64,000 bases of DNA, taken from contig NC_056738.1 of assembly GCF_019279795.1 (NCBI RefSeq), positions 475,039,287 to 475,103,286 on the forward strand. The letters are read 5' to 3'. This DNA is from Protopterus annectens (taxonomy: Eukaryota > Chordata > Ceratodontiformes > Protopteridae). The first letter of the stretch is position 1; every line of letters starts with the position of its first letter. A program made the position numbers and the translations under genes. The notes beneath the pieces were generated by a model. It searched no databases. It worked only from the letters and a program-made list of their open reading frames with translations, and was not told the origin of the DNA. Positions 48,573-59,665 of this stretch are shown piece after piece.

Positions 48573-50058
48573 TTATTTATTTATTTATATTCTTGACTGG
48601 GAAATTCCGACTGGACACAGGTCCATTTTCAGTGAAGGCCTGGGGAGAAAAGCTACAGACAAGCAAAATATGTAACCAATACAAACCAAGTAAAATCTGT
48701 AGCACACAAACAGCAGGAATGTATAAAGATCCAATTAGGTACCAAGAAGTAGCAAGACACATAGAAGAGCAAAAATACATTTGGAAACAACATTGTAAAC
48801 ATAAGATGACATAGAATGTTCTGTATTATAATATGTAGCTCAGTAAACAATTACTCCGTCTAATTGTTTGACAGTTCTAGCTGAGTACACTAACAGATAA
48901 ATAGCTGACAAATGTCATATGGTGATATAAGCAGGAGGGGATAGAGGAAGGGGACAATGTAATGGTCTTATTTTGGCAGGCAGGGTGGCAAAAGGAGGGG
49001 AGAGGGGAGGTGAGGAGAGTTGAAGTGAATCTTAGTCAGGATTGGAACAAGGAAATAACCAGTGGCTTTTTAAGTGGGCATTTAGTTCGGCTTTGAAATT
49101 ATGGGAAGAGGGTACGGTGGTAATTGTGGGGGTATTCCATAATTTGGATATTATGCAGGAGAATAGAGCTTCTCCAGCTGAATTCTTGTCTTTGGTAACT
49201 TGCAGTAGGTTTTTGTTGCTAGAGTATAGTGGTCTAGTAGTGTAGTAGGTCTGGAGAAGGTTTTGAAGGGAGGGGATGTTTTGAAGATGGTTTACTAATT
49301 TGTGGGTGAGGGGGAGTTGATTGAGTCGGAGAACTTGTGGGAGTTCGAGCCAATCGAGTTCTCTAAAAGAGTTACAGTGATGAGTGCAGTAGAATGACCC
49401 AGTTGCAAATTTGGCTATTTTGTTCTAGCAGGCTTCTAGCTTGTTTAGGTCAGTTTGTCTAAGATTGATAAGTATAGGAGAGGCATCGAGTAAGGATGAA
49501 ATCAGGTGGGAGTTGGCTGCTGTGTTTCTAGCTGCATTGGTGAGGAATTGCTTATTTCTATACAATGAACCTAGTTTTTTGTGGACCTTTTTATGGTTAG
49601 AGAGATGTGAGTGTCCAATTTGAGCTATTTGTCAATCTCAATGTCGAGTAGTTTGGTCTGTTCTTTATGGAAGATTATGGTGCTGTCGCTGGCCAGAATA
49701 TTGAAGAGCGGGTTAGTCTGGTTGGGTTTAGAGGGCTGGAATATGAGGAGATTAGTCTTGTTAGGGGTGAGTATTAGCTGGGCATTGGATAGCCAGTTTT
49801 CTACAGAGGAAAAGGCTTCCTGTGTTAACTTGTGAAATTCTAGTAAAGTTGGGACTGAGCAGATGAGAGTTGAGTCATCTGCATACTGTATGAGAGTCGC
49901 CTGCTTGGTGGCTGTGTGTAGATTGTTGGTGAAGAGTGAGAAAAGCAGTGGTCCAAGGATGGAGCCCTGGGTGATGCCAAGAGTGACAGGAAGTTGAGGT
50001 GATAAGTCATTGTGCCACACAACAGGCTGTTGGCAGCAGTGGCAGTTGGTGACTTCAA
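48573..50058 (-). mobile_element. Jockey-superfamily LINE, 3' half, nested
   Basis: Minus strand from 50040 down: LPVTLGITQGSILGPLLFSL, then LIQYADDSTLI with the catalytic Asp pair, then LTPNKTNLLIF. The C-terminal region runs on in frame fragments to about 49050. Its 3' end at 48573-48660 has CTCCCCAGGCCTTCACTGAA and ends in AAATA repeats. The element lies in the opposite direction inside the Tx1-like LINE. Its first half is at 55553-55953. Confidence 0.82.
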
Positions 50059-51259
50059 ATTAAAGGGGGGCTGCAGGAGACAGCTGAATGGGTGGGGCCA
50101 ATGGGAAAGGTGTGACTAACCAGAAAGGGGTGGGGCTATGCTCAAAACCACAGCAACTGTAACTTTAATTAAATATGCTGCCCTGGGTGCCAAACCATCA
50201 TTACAAAAGTCCAATCAAGACAAAATAAAGTGTAGAAGAAAAAATATTTCAATGCATTGGCTACATGACAACTTACTTAATATCTAGATGGAAACACAAA
50301 GGTTGTGGTGCATGAAAAAAAAAATTACTTTAACTACATTACTGGAATGCCAGTCAAAATCAAGTAAAAAAAAAAACAAAAAACAAGCAGCACTCAACTC
50401 AAACCACTTCTCCTTGCACTGCAGTTCTAATTATAATTTATATTCAGCTTTATAAAATTACCAAGTAACATGCTGAAAGTAGCAATTTCTGTGTGATACC
50501 CCCACTTGTAAAAATGTTTCTCATCCAAAAAAGACCTGCTGCCTGACAACTATCTACTTGTTTCATGGGGAAAACATGATCAAAGTAAAAAATGAACAGC
50601 AAACAAGAAACAAAGCTCAAGATAAATTGCTTAAAGGATTACTGCACAGATTATGGACCACACATGATAGGATTGGCATTCTGTTTAGTTTACGGGTAAA
50701 GCCTGAAAAGATTACTGCAAGTCTCTAACAAATGTAATGAGCTTCTGAAAATACTGTAATCCTGTCCTTTATTACAAATACTGCCATATGCATTTCAATA
50801 CCGAAGGCTTTTTTGTTATCTAGTTATGTGAATATTCTCTGCATGGCAACAACGAAAAAGCTTTCCATGTTAATAATTCTTTAGCAGTATGTTTAGTAAA
50901 GCTTGCTTGTGTCTTACAATCTCTGACAAGCTTACCTGATGGTCATTAAAGCATTGCTACTTAAACACAGAGCAACAGGGCACTGCAACAGCATGCATTT
51001 TCTGAATAATAAGAAGCATAAATCAATAGTATAAAAATATGACAGAAAACCAGAACATTCTGCAAAATCAAGGACAGATGAAAAGCCATGGTCGTACTTG
51101 TGGTGTACCTTGGATGGGGGAATACTCTGCACACATACACTGCATAACTGCTCCTTGCCTTGTTTGGACACATCCAGAGCCACTACAATGGAGAGTGGAG
51201 TGCAACAAGTTATAACACAATTTGAAATGTCTTTGGCTGACAGTGATGACTCTGATGCT
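50059..51259. other. Start of the sequence inserted in the jockey-type LINE
   Basis: Begins with a GC-richer stretch (GGGTGGGGCCAATGGGAAAG, GGGGTGGGGCTATG). No coding motif recognised. The frames around 50932-51262 look like chance. Confidence 0.5.
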
Positions 51260-51760
51260 CATACCTCACAACCTCAGAGCAAGAAATCTGGACAAAGTCA
51301 TACAAAGAACAATTTTTAAATATTGCTCTTATAAACATAGAAAGTAGTAGGTCTTGCATTAGTATGAATTTTCTGAAGGGTTTGAAATCTGAAACTCAAA
51401 TGTCTGCCATTATTTTCTAACTTCAGTCTTTAATGACTTGCCACTAATTTGCCAGAAAACCACAATTTTATGAAAAACAGACCAAAAATGTGATGCAAAA
51501 ATATAAAATTGCCACACGATACAGCTGGGAACCTGTCAAAGAAGGGACACATTTTTAATACTACTGTTAACTTGAGCAGTTGACAAAATAAGAGCATCTA
51601 CATGCATTTCTGAAATAAAAGTAATCTATAACTCTGATCATTACCGTTATTTATAATTGTAAACCCTCTGCGTTTTCTTCCAAAATTGCCATTTTTGCGG
51701 AGGGATTATTAAGGGGAAAGCAACATTTTAAGCCAAAATTGGGGACAGTTGAGAGGTTTG
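51260..51760 (+). mobile_element. Short hAT-like element (non-autonomous)
   Basis: Left end CATACCTCACAACCTCAGAG followed by AAGAAATCTGGACAAAG; right end GGGGACAGTTGAGAGGTTTG. The ends are inverted repeats (read backwards, the right end begins CAAACCTCTCAACTGTCCCC) and match those of the 3.2-kb insertion. The core has CTGAAGGGTTTGAAATCTGA and AGTCTTTAATGACTTGCCAC. About 0.5 kb, no coding capacity. I found no convincing target duplication. Confidence 0.8.
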
Positions 51761-51789
51761 GATATTCCTAATTCTATAGACTATTTGCA

Positions 51790-52085
51790 CATATCTCTCA
51801 ACCTCTTAATGCAGGAAATCTGGACAAGGCCAAATATATTGGGGGAACATACAAACAGTACTAAAAATTGCTCTTGTACAAACTTAAGACAGTTAACAGA
51901 GTAATAAGTCTTACTTTAGCATGCATTTTTCTGAAGGTTATGACGTCTGAAACTCATTGTCTGTCATTATTTGGTGACTTCATTTCTAAATGATTTGCCA
52001 GAAAACAACAAATTTGAGGAACAAACCAAAAATAAGAAACAAAAATCTATTCATTCTGCAAAAATCTGGACAGTTGAGAGGTATA
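51790..52085 (+). mobile_element. Short hAT-like element, second copy
   Basis: Left end CATATCTCTCAACCTCTTAA, then GGAAATCTGGACAAGGCC. The core has CTGAAGGTTATGACGTCTGA and the right end is GGACAGTTGAGAGGTATA. It starts 29 bp after the previous copy ends, in the same orientation. Confidence 0.8.
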
Positions 52086-52895
52086 GTTCAGCTGGGGCCA
52101 TCTGAGTTTGCTGCCCTTCCCCCTCACATAATCATGGTCAAATGGAGCATTCCCCCTGCAGCCATTCCAATGTCCCCATCCTTCGTTATTTAGCCCCATT
52201 TATCATAAACACTGTAATGTGCATACTGCTCTACTTCTGAGATTATTTCGATTTCATTTGAAAGTTTTATTTTGCATTTTACAGCACACACTTTAATAGA
52301 TATCTGCTAAACAATGCAATTCAGTCTCACAATGAAAATAGACTTAGCATTAAAACTTCTCTGCCCTTGAAACTCACATTCATTGAAACCCACATTCAAA
52401 GAAAATACATTTTTGCCAGTGGCAGATAAAGATTAACTTTGGGCTGTTTTCAAATCATAGGCCCCTTGAACACGAAACATACACGTGCGCTTTGATACAC
52501 CTTCTGATTGTATTAAATAATATTCCTTGTACAATACAGTACAGTTGTTAGAAGGCATTTTAAATTTATTGTTTTGAACATTTTTGCAGTAAACAATGAA
52601 ACAAAATGCATGCACCATTAATGACAAAACTTCCCAATGATAACAGGTTCATAGTTACTAGTTATCTTCGCCAAAAAGGACTGCGGCATCAACCCCCTTT
52701 ACAGCACAGTACAGTATCAGCAATGCATCTACCTACTGTAGAAGTAGAACCCACAGCCTTTTGTATCAAAAGCAAGTACACTACCTGTTGTGCTATTAAC
52801 AATGCAAGCAGACTCAGCATAAGCAGCACTAAACTTTTGTTCCCCTGCAGCTCTCAGCTCCTTGTAAAATCTACTTGACACTCAGCTGTATCTCT
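52086..52895. other. Sequence between hAT-like copies, nothing recognised
   Basis: No coding motif. Short frames only. Confidence 0.5.
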
Positions 52896-53660
52896 GAACT
52901 TTGCAGCACAAGAAATCTGGAAAAAGCCAACATTTATTGGGGGGGGGGGGCAAAGGCCCAAAAACCGGGGACACATTTTAAACATTGCTTGTATAATGTT
53001 GGAAAGTTGCTAGAATAAAATGCTGTGTTACCACCATACATTTCACTGCCAAGTCTTGAACCCAGGGAACCCTGTGCAAAACAGTCAGAGCAACATACCA
53101 CTATGCCAAATCATCTGTTTTGTAAAAGAGAGGAAGACTGAAACTTAAATGGCTATCATTTAGTGAATTCAGTTCTCACCATAGCTGTCAACCTTAGCAC
53201 AAAAAACCTGGACGAAGCAAATAATGGGGGAATACAGTCCCATAAATAGGGACAAATTTCAATTATCCATGTTATAAACTTATAAAATTGCTAGAATAAA
53301 AGGTTTTGTGTTACCATGTACTTTCTTAAGAATATGAAGTCTGAAATTCAAATGCCTGTTATTTTTATTTAACATTTGTTAACCAGGAAAGTCTGACTTG
53401 GAACAAAAGCCAATTTTCAGCAGGGTAGGGAGAAACATTCCAGACACATGTTCTTTGTAAGATGGGAAACCATGCAGACTCCACAGCCAAGAATCACTCC
53501 AGAGAACCTGTAGCTATTAGTCAACAATTCTACCAGTGCACCACAGCACTACTGACTTTGCAAGGAAAAACAAACACATAGAAACCACAGATTTTATGAG
53601 GAACAGAACAAATATGAGGCAAAAATCTGAAAATGTTTTACAAATGGTGGTGGGTAGGGA
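52896..53660 (+). mobile_element. Two overlapping or nested hAT-like copies
   Basis: Left-end-like sequences occur at about 52889 (TATCTCTGAACTTTGCAGCA, then AAGAAATCTGG) and again at about 53181 (CATAGCTGTCAACCTTAGCA, then AACCTGGACGAAGC). The core (TACTTTCTTAAGAATATGAA, GTCTGAAATTCAAATGCCTG) runs to 53370, is broken by a SINE, and continues at 53570 (GAAACCACAGATTTTATGAG). Confidence 0.65.
53372..53572 (-). mobile_element. SINE with tRNA head and LINE-type tail, inside hAT-like core
   Basis: Minus strand: head GCTGTGGTGCACTGGTAGAA, then GGTTCTCTGGAGTGATTC, GGAGTCTGCATGGTTTCCC, then the tail CTGAAAATTGGCTTTTGTTC, TTTCCTGGTTAACAAATG and TTAAATAAAAATA. It joins the SINE head seen at 25.5 and 32.6 kb to the tail seen at 12.3, 48.6 and 60.7 kb. 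Confidence 0.8.
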
Positions 53661-54680
53661 ATTCAGGCCCTTGCCATCTGCGCCAAAGGTACAGGGTTCA
53701 AGCCTGAGTATTCTCTACCCACCACCATGTGTTCTCTCTAACCACCAGTATATAGCAACTGGGGCATTATACACCAAACAAGAACATGGAAAAACAGTTT
53801 AAACATAGTACTTGAGCTGAAATCAAATTGCTGTTGGTTGTTTTGGCTCATAATCAAAAGCTTTATGACAATACGGTCACTGTAGCAAGTGAACAAACCA
53901 TAATGCTGTCTGGATGATCATTTTTTTTAACATTCAAGACTTTCTTCTGTGTCCTAATTTTAACTTGATTGAAGTCTGATAGCAATTTAAGGTGTCAGTC
54001 TGTACTATAACTGAAGTTCCTATCCAGATAAGAAGAGACTATGAATGGTGGTGAAATTAGAAAAAAAAATTGATAAAGCAGTGTATATGCAAATATGTTA
54101 AATTCCAATTTGCTCAGTGCTTCAGGCAATTAATAGAGACTGAGCTAACAACTCATGATTTAAAAAATGCCAGAGCTCATTTTATTATTACACAAATGGG
54201 AAGTATAGGGATGCTATGTTTTTGCAGCTGGGCCCTCTCCTATGCTATGCTGGGTTAGCAAGGGCCTAATCTAGCCCCCTTGAGGGCACCGTGAAAGTAA
54301 AAAGAAAAATTATCTCACAGTTCTGTCAACTGCCAACCCTGATTACCTGGAACCACTTAACCTGCTTTTCTTTGCTTTCTTCTCATTCTTTGGCTCAAGG
54401 GTAGTACATTCAAGCCAGTAAGAGAAAGAGACTTCCTGGAGCTAAAGAGCACAGTCTTTTCAAGCTACTACAGCTCAGCTCATAGGATGGCAAGCACAGG
54501 AGCATAAAAGATGCTATCGCTCATTACTGCAAGGACTAGTATGCCCCATAACTGTGGTAGTGGCAATACTGGGCCAGTACTGCATGGCAAGGAATGATTG
54601 CAGGCGTATGTGTGTGTGTGTGTATAGATACTATAGTTGGATAACCTATGTTACCTTGTGATACAGTCATCCAGTTGCAT
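53661..54680. other. Repeat-rich inserted sequence, partly hAT-like
   Basis: The part at 53645-53770 (GGTGGTGGGTAGGGA, GTACAGGGTTCAAGCCTGAG) repeats a segment of the 42.8-kb copy. The rest was not recognised. Confidence 0.5.
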
Positions 54681-54684
54681 AGCT

Positions 54685-54890
54685 TTTTATTGTTCAGAAA
54701 ATGCAGCATTTCTTTTTGCCTCATATTTATGTCATCTTATACTGGGCATTAGGGTTTTGTAGTTTATGTTGTTTAAAAAATGCAACATCTTTCTTTCCCT
54801 CATATTTATGCCAGCCTATGCTGCCATGAGAGTTTCATAGCTCTTGTTCAGAAAATGCAACATATTTTTGCCTCATATTTATGCACTGTC
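54685..54890. repeat. Tandem repeat of about 77 bp, three copies
   Basis: Three copies of TTGTTCAGAAAATGCAACAT with a T-rich stretch and CCTCATATTTATG, spaced about 75-79 bp apart and diverged. Confidence 0.75.
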
Positions 54891-55052
54891 TTTTTTTTTA
54901 ATTGTTTAACATATTAAACCCCCTTGTTAGAAACACAGAGATAGAACAAATCAAACCCTATATGTCTGCCTACAGGAATCGGCTCATTATGAAATTAGAG
55001 CCTTATTCCTCTGCACTAATTGACTGACCTTCATGAACTTCTTCCTTTCCTA

Positions 55053-55057
<5 letters not shown>

Positions 55058-55092
<35 letters not shown>
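55058..55092. repeat. (CA)n microsatellite
   Basis: About 17 CA units. Confidence 0.97.
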
Positions 55093-55095
<3 letters not shown>

Positions 55096-55523
55096 CCAGT
55101 CTTCTGTTACACACTACCTGAATCAATTATCCAGTCTTCTGTTCATCCACTGAAAGCTCCACAAACACGCAGAAGCAATAATCCAGGCTTCCATTCCCCC
55201 TGAAAGTAAGCTTCTCAGTTCGGTAGATACTCCAGTCTTTGTCTCCTGAAGCAAGCTCTTCTCCTTTGTAGTCTTCTCCTCAGCCCACACAAGCTAATGG
55301 CTGGCTTCTGGTTCAGCTGGCTCCGCGGGAATGGGCTGGCGGCTCCAGCCTGCAGACGACACAGTCCAGTTTCTTTCTCTTCTGTGCGGTGACAACCGCA
55401 CAAACTTCTGGGCTGCAGGGCAGAGATGCCTTTCTCCTCTATCTGGACTGCCTAACACAGCAGTCTGAAGTTATGCGAGAACCAGGAACTCCAATCACGT
55501 ATGCGTGGAGTTCCGGGATTCAT

Positions 55524-55552
<29 letters not shown>
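55093..55552. other. GC-richer stretch ending in a long T-run
   Basis: No motif recognised. The T-run at about 55526-55553 marks the right border of the sequence that splits the jockey-type LINE; it may be the poly(A) tail of a minus-strand retroposon. Confidence 0.55.
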
Positions 55553-55557
<5 letters not shown>

Positions 55558-55953
55558 TATCTTCGTTCTTTTCTACAGGTGGCCCTGGTTTATGGCCATC
55601 TAGATATCTATAAAACCAGTTTGTAAGTGATTGTGAAAAAGAGAGGTTAGAGAGAACAGAGAGTAGTTGTTTGTGTGAGACCATATTGAAAGCCTTGGAC
55701 AAGTCCAGGAATGTGGCAGAGGAGAAGAGGCTTTTGTTTTTTGTGGTACAGGATAGTGTTAGTGAAAGAGAGTAAGGCAGTGGTAGTACTATGGAATGGC
55801 CTGAAGCCATGCTGGGTGCTGGAGAGAAGGTTATTTGTTTGTAAATACTCGATCTTGAAAGTGAATGCATTTCTCAAGTATTTTAGATAGTGGAGAGAGG
55901 ATGGCTATGGCGCGGTAGTTGTAGAGTTCAATGAAGGAACAACCTTTATGGAG
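55553..55953 (-). mobile_element. Jockey-superfamily LINE, 5' half of the nested copy
   Basis: Minus strand: STQHGFRPFHSTTTALLSFT (55810 region), then in another frame FLDLSKAFNMVSHKQLL and LTNWFYRYLDGH. These are the RT motifs that come directly before the GITQGSILGPLLF motif found at about 50005. The 5' end is truncated at 55953, next to the second GTAAT. Confidence 0.8.
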
Positions 55954-57320
55954 GTAATGAATGCAATAGTGAAACAGCTAATAAAATAAAAGATGCTAGA
56001 GATTTCACACAAAAGAAGAAGATAGTGACTCCAGTGGATGATAATAGTTGTAGCTGCTAAAAATAAAATATGGATGATGGAAGTACTGGTTTGTCTAAAT
56101 GGATGTTTAAAGGCAACATCAATTACCTTGAAGGATGTGGTGAAAATTGGATGTGTGTATTTTTAAATGAATTAAGAATCTTTGCTAGGAACAAAATATG
56201 GGGAAAATTATGTAGTTATGATGCAATGAGAGGGTCTGAAAAAAGAAATGAATGAAATATGTCTTCTGTGGAGGATGTATAGATTAGTGTTCAGGAATAA
56301 GGTTTATCTATTGAATTTGGTTTAATGGGAAAAATAGCACAGATATCAAATATTTATTATGGTACCAGAAAAAGATGAAAAGGAAATTGTGCAACTGTTT
56401 TCTTTCTTATGCGGTTCAAGTTTAAACTCAGTGAAAAGAGATGCATTGTATATGAGTGAAAATGAAGAGGGATTGTGGTTACTAAAGCCATTTATTTATT
56501 TGGCTTCATTAAACTTGTATAGAATATCAAAGCGGGTAAAGGAAGAAAATAAAATTAGTATTGAGAATTTTTAAATAAGTACAAAAAATTCTGGGACATG
56601 CATGTGAGATAAAGAGAAAATATGTAAAAGGCGAAATTAAAGGTTATCAAAAAAATACTAACGTGGAAAATAATTGATGATCTGGAGAAAGAAGAATGTG
56701 GCTTAATAAATTGATGAAACATTATTATGCAAATCCAAAGGATAAGTTACTGAACATTTACAAGAAGTGATTAAACCAGTTAAGTAAGGAAAAGTGGTGT
56801 ACCAAGATAGTAGAGTGTTGGGATTTCCTATGGAGACTGGTAAATGAGTTACCAGTAAAGGGAAATATGTCATATAAAAAGAAAGGAGAAAGTATCTGTT
56901 TATTTTCTGGGGAGGAAGAAACAACACAGCATGCTTTTTTTTTTAAGTGTTAGAGGGTAGTGAAACTATAGAAAATGTTATATGAAGAAATGAAGTGTAA
57001 AAGGGTGGTGAAACTATGGGAAAAGTTGTGTAAAGAAATTTTTTGAGAATATTAATGGCAAACAGTATAGGTATGAATATGATTAGGCTTTGATATTATA
57101 ATAATAAAAAGAAAGAAAGTATGTAAGAAGGGTAGATAAGCAATTATTTTATGTAATATGGTTTATTTGGAATGAAGGACTGAATGAAATTCTGTTTAAA
57201 GAGAAATGGATTTTTGCAGATTATAGTGCAAGAAATCAGATTATGGCTGTGGAAGGAGGAGTTGGGGCAATCATGGAAGAAGAATAACGAGGATGTTATA
57301 AGAAAAATAGACATTTGTGT
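55954..57320 (+). mobile_element. Tx1/L1-like LINE, second half
   Basis: After GTAAT (55954-55958) the plus frame reads VMNAIVKQLIK, continuing the motif broken at 48572. Downstream are WLSKWMFKGN-like and FLCGSSLNSVKRDALYMSEN (56400-56460), then EEGLWLLKPFIYLASLNLY, the 'FLWG...KR..L..P...GGLGLP' region typical of Tx1/L1 C-termini. Near 57140-57200 VWFIWNEGLNEILFKEKW resembles the last helix. The coding part ends near 57300, just before a TA tract. Confidence 0.75.
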
Positions 57321-57321
57321 G

Positions 57322-57324
<3 letters not shown>

Positions 57325-57381
<57 letters not shown>
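57325..57381. repeat. (TA)n microsatellite
   Basis: About 28 TA units, at the 3' end of the Tx1-like LINE remnant. Confidence 0.97.
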
Positions 57382-57385
<4 letters not shown>

Positions 57386-57870
57386 TGACTGGCCACATCA
57401 CCGAACCGTTTCTGCAAAACCGCAAAATCTTTCAGATGTTGAAAAAACTTTGAATTTTGACATTTCCAACTGCGCCACACCTCCACACCAGTGCTAAAAT
57501 GGGTCAAAAGGGGGGCGAAATTTTGTCCTTCGGAAATTTTGTGTTCCATGTTTTGAAGAGTCGCAGTTCAGAATTCGCGGATGTGGGATCGACCATAACG
57601 TGATCAGCATTATGAAGGTAAACTATAGTGCAACCACTGTAGTGTGACCTTGGAGTTGGTATATTTAATTTATGGGGGTGTGGGGGCAGAGCCCCCCCTG
57701 CATAGACATAGTAAAAACTCTGTGGGATGTTATTTATAGTTGCTTTGTAGTTTTCAATGTTTTCAGATTCGATGTTATGAGTTTTAGATGTTTTGAAGTT
57801 TAGATGTTATGGTCTTGATGTTTTGAGTTTAGATATTATGAAGAGTAGATGTTTTGATAGGTAACCGTTT
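57382..57870. other. Unassigned repeat-like stretch
   Basis: Contains GGGGGTGTGGGGGCAGAGCC, a near-palindromic G/C block at about 57674-57700, and a run of degenerate repeats of AGATGTTTTGA / AGATGTTATG at 57760-57860. It looks like part of a DNA transposon, but no termini were found. Confidence 0.45.
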
Positions 57871-59475
57871 TAACTGCTAGGGAAGATATAAGTTTTGACC
57901 CTCTCTACTCCCTTGCCCCTTAATGGTGTGGTGTTTCTCTTTTTCTCTTGCCTCACATTTAATTTAATATTTAAATGGATGTTTACTATTACATTCCTTC
58001 CTGCACTGCCATTCTTGAATACCTAATACTCAGGCATGCCTCGATCCATCTTAGAATTGGTTCATGTTATTGTGACACCAGAAGTCTCCACTCTCCCATT
58101 TTTTTTTTTTTTTTTGCTGCATGAAGCTCCTCCCAGTCTTATCCAGGCACCTGTAATGCATGCATAGCACTATTATTCAGCCATACTTCATCCTTGTCTG
58201 TTTTCCTTGAAAGTTCTCTCTCTAGTTTTCTTTCTTTCTACTGTCTGCTTTCCTGCACTTCTTACTGACTTCCATATCTCATAGTCTATCTACTTTTTTC
58301 CAACATGCTTTCTCATTTCTTTTCTCCACACTCGCTGTGGACACATTTGGAGCTCTTCCTCCAAATATGCCCCAGCTTATCATTAATTTTTCTCCATCTG
58401 TTCTATAGTAACAACTATCTAATACCATTTAAAGTCTGGTGCACTCTCACTTTTCACCCCACCCCCTTTCTTTGCTTCCTTATCTTGGTATTCCTTTGTC
58501 TCCATATAAACCTTCAACTAGAGTCTTGTAATAATTTTACCAGTCACTCCTCTAACAAACTTTACAAATGTCTTGACGACAGCAAAAACTTAAACATGTT
58601 TTGCAATGTTGGTTCCCTAACAACATTTTATTAGTGCCAATGCTGAGCATGTAGGAATATCCTGTCCACAAGCTGACAGAGTAGTTATTCAATCTGCTCA
58701 TTCTGTATGTGTACATACAAGACAAATACGGATGTTTATCACCGTCTTCTCAACCATAAGTAATGCCTACAGAATGTTGTTTCCTTCTACAGCCCCCAAG
58801 AGGACACTAGTCAATTAATTATCATCCTTTTAAAGTCTAAATATAAAAATGAATTTCTGTTCTAGGTTTAGAGTAATATGAATAGGCCCAAGCAAGCTTT
58901 TTGTTACTTGCTTTTTTTGTTTTGAGCTTTGCATGTTACTTTAAACTATTATTTATGATTTTAACAACACTTGTCACAATTATTCCACATATAGGATGCA
59001 AACACATTATTGCCTACTTTGTGGTACAACTTTTCTCAGATTCTCTCTATTTTATGTAATACAGTAAATACTACACAGCTTTAATTTACAAACAGGTGCA
59101 AGATATACAAAAACAGTTAGGCTTTATAGCTAAATTAGTGAGATGTCTTAACATAGTACTATTACATGTAAACGTGTGATTTTAATTTCATTCAAGTTGC
59201 AGGGCAGTTTTTTGCTTGATTTTACAATACTAGAGTTAAAAAATGTCGTGCTCTATTCCAGATGGTTATTAACATTCTGCATTTGTCTTTTACTATTAAA
59301 TATTCAGTAAAATAATTTGCAGAGGAAAAAGGTAAACATGTCTGTATTGTGTGACTGACATTGATTTCACAACTTGTATGAACCTTTTCTGTGTTTTTAA
59401 TACAAATGACCTATAACAGTAATGCTGAGTATCTCTGAGAAAATAATGCAAATATCTTGTGTCCCAAAACTACAG
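57871..59475. other. Intron sequence before the last visible exon
   Basis: Nothing recognised. One frame at 58305-58634 has no family motif. A T-run is at about 58100-58117. Confidence 0.5.
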
Positions 59476-59665
59476 AGCTGTCAAAAACCTCAAGTGGATT
59501 GCTGGTGGAACTTTCACTGGTGAAGCTCTGCAGTTCACCAAGGAGAATCTTTTAGTACGATTTGGTGCCTCTGAAAAACGATTGGCTCTGGTGCTCACGG
59601 ATGGCCGTTCTGATACCTCACGAGACACAAAACCTTTAAATACACTTTGTGAAGTAGATACCCAG
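59476..59665 (+). CDS. COL6A1: COL6A1 exon: VWA domain with MIDAS Thr and Asp
   Basis: The 190-nt exon starts after CCAAAACTACAG, completes a Leu codon from the previous exon and ends in phase 0 at GTAAGA. It encodes VKNLKWIAGGTFTGEALQF, then LALVLTDGRSD, and ends at CEVDTQ. The Thr in GGTFTG and the Asp in LTDGRSD are the second and third metal-site residues of the VWA fold, so the site is complete together with DSSES of the earlier exon. GGTFTGEALQ is typical of collagen VI alpha-1. The rest of this domain and the next VWA domain must lie beyond the window. Confidence 0.92.

Noticed and set aside
57144..57549. Several frames with Tyr-Ile repeats
   Set aside because: Translations of the TA microsatellite at 57325-57381.
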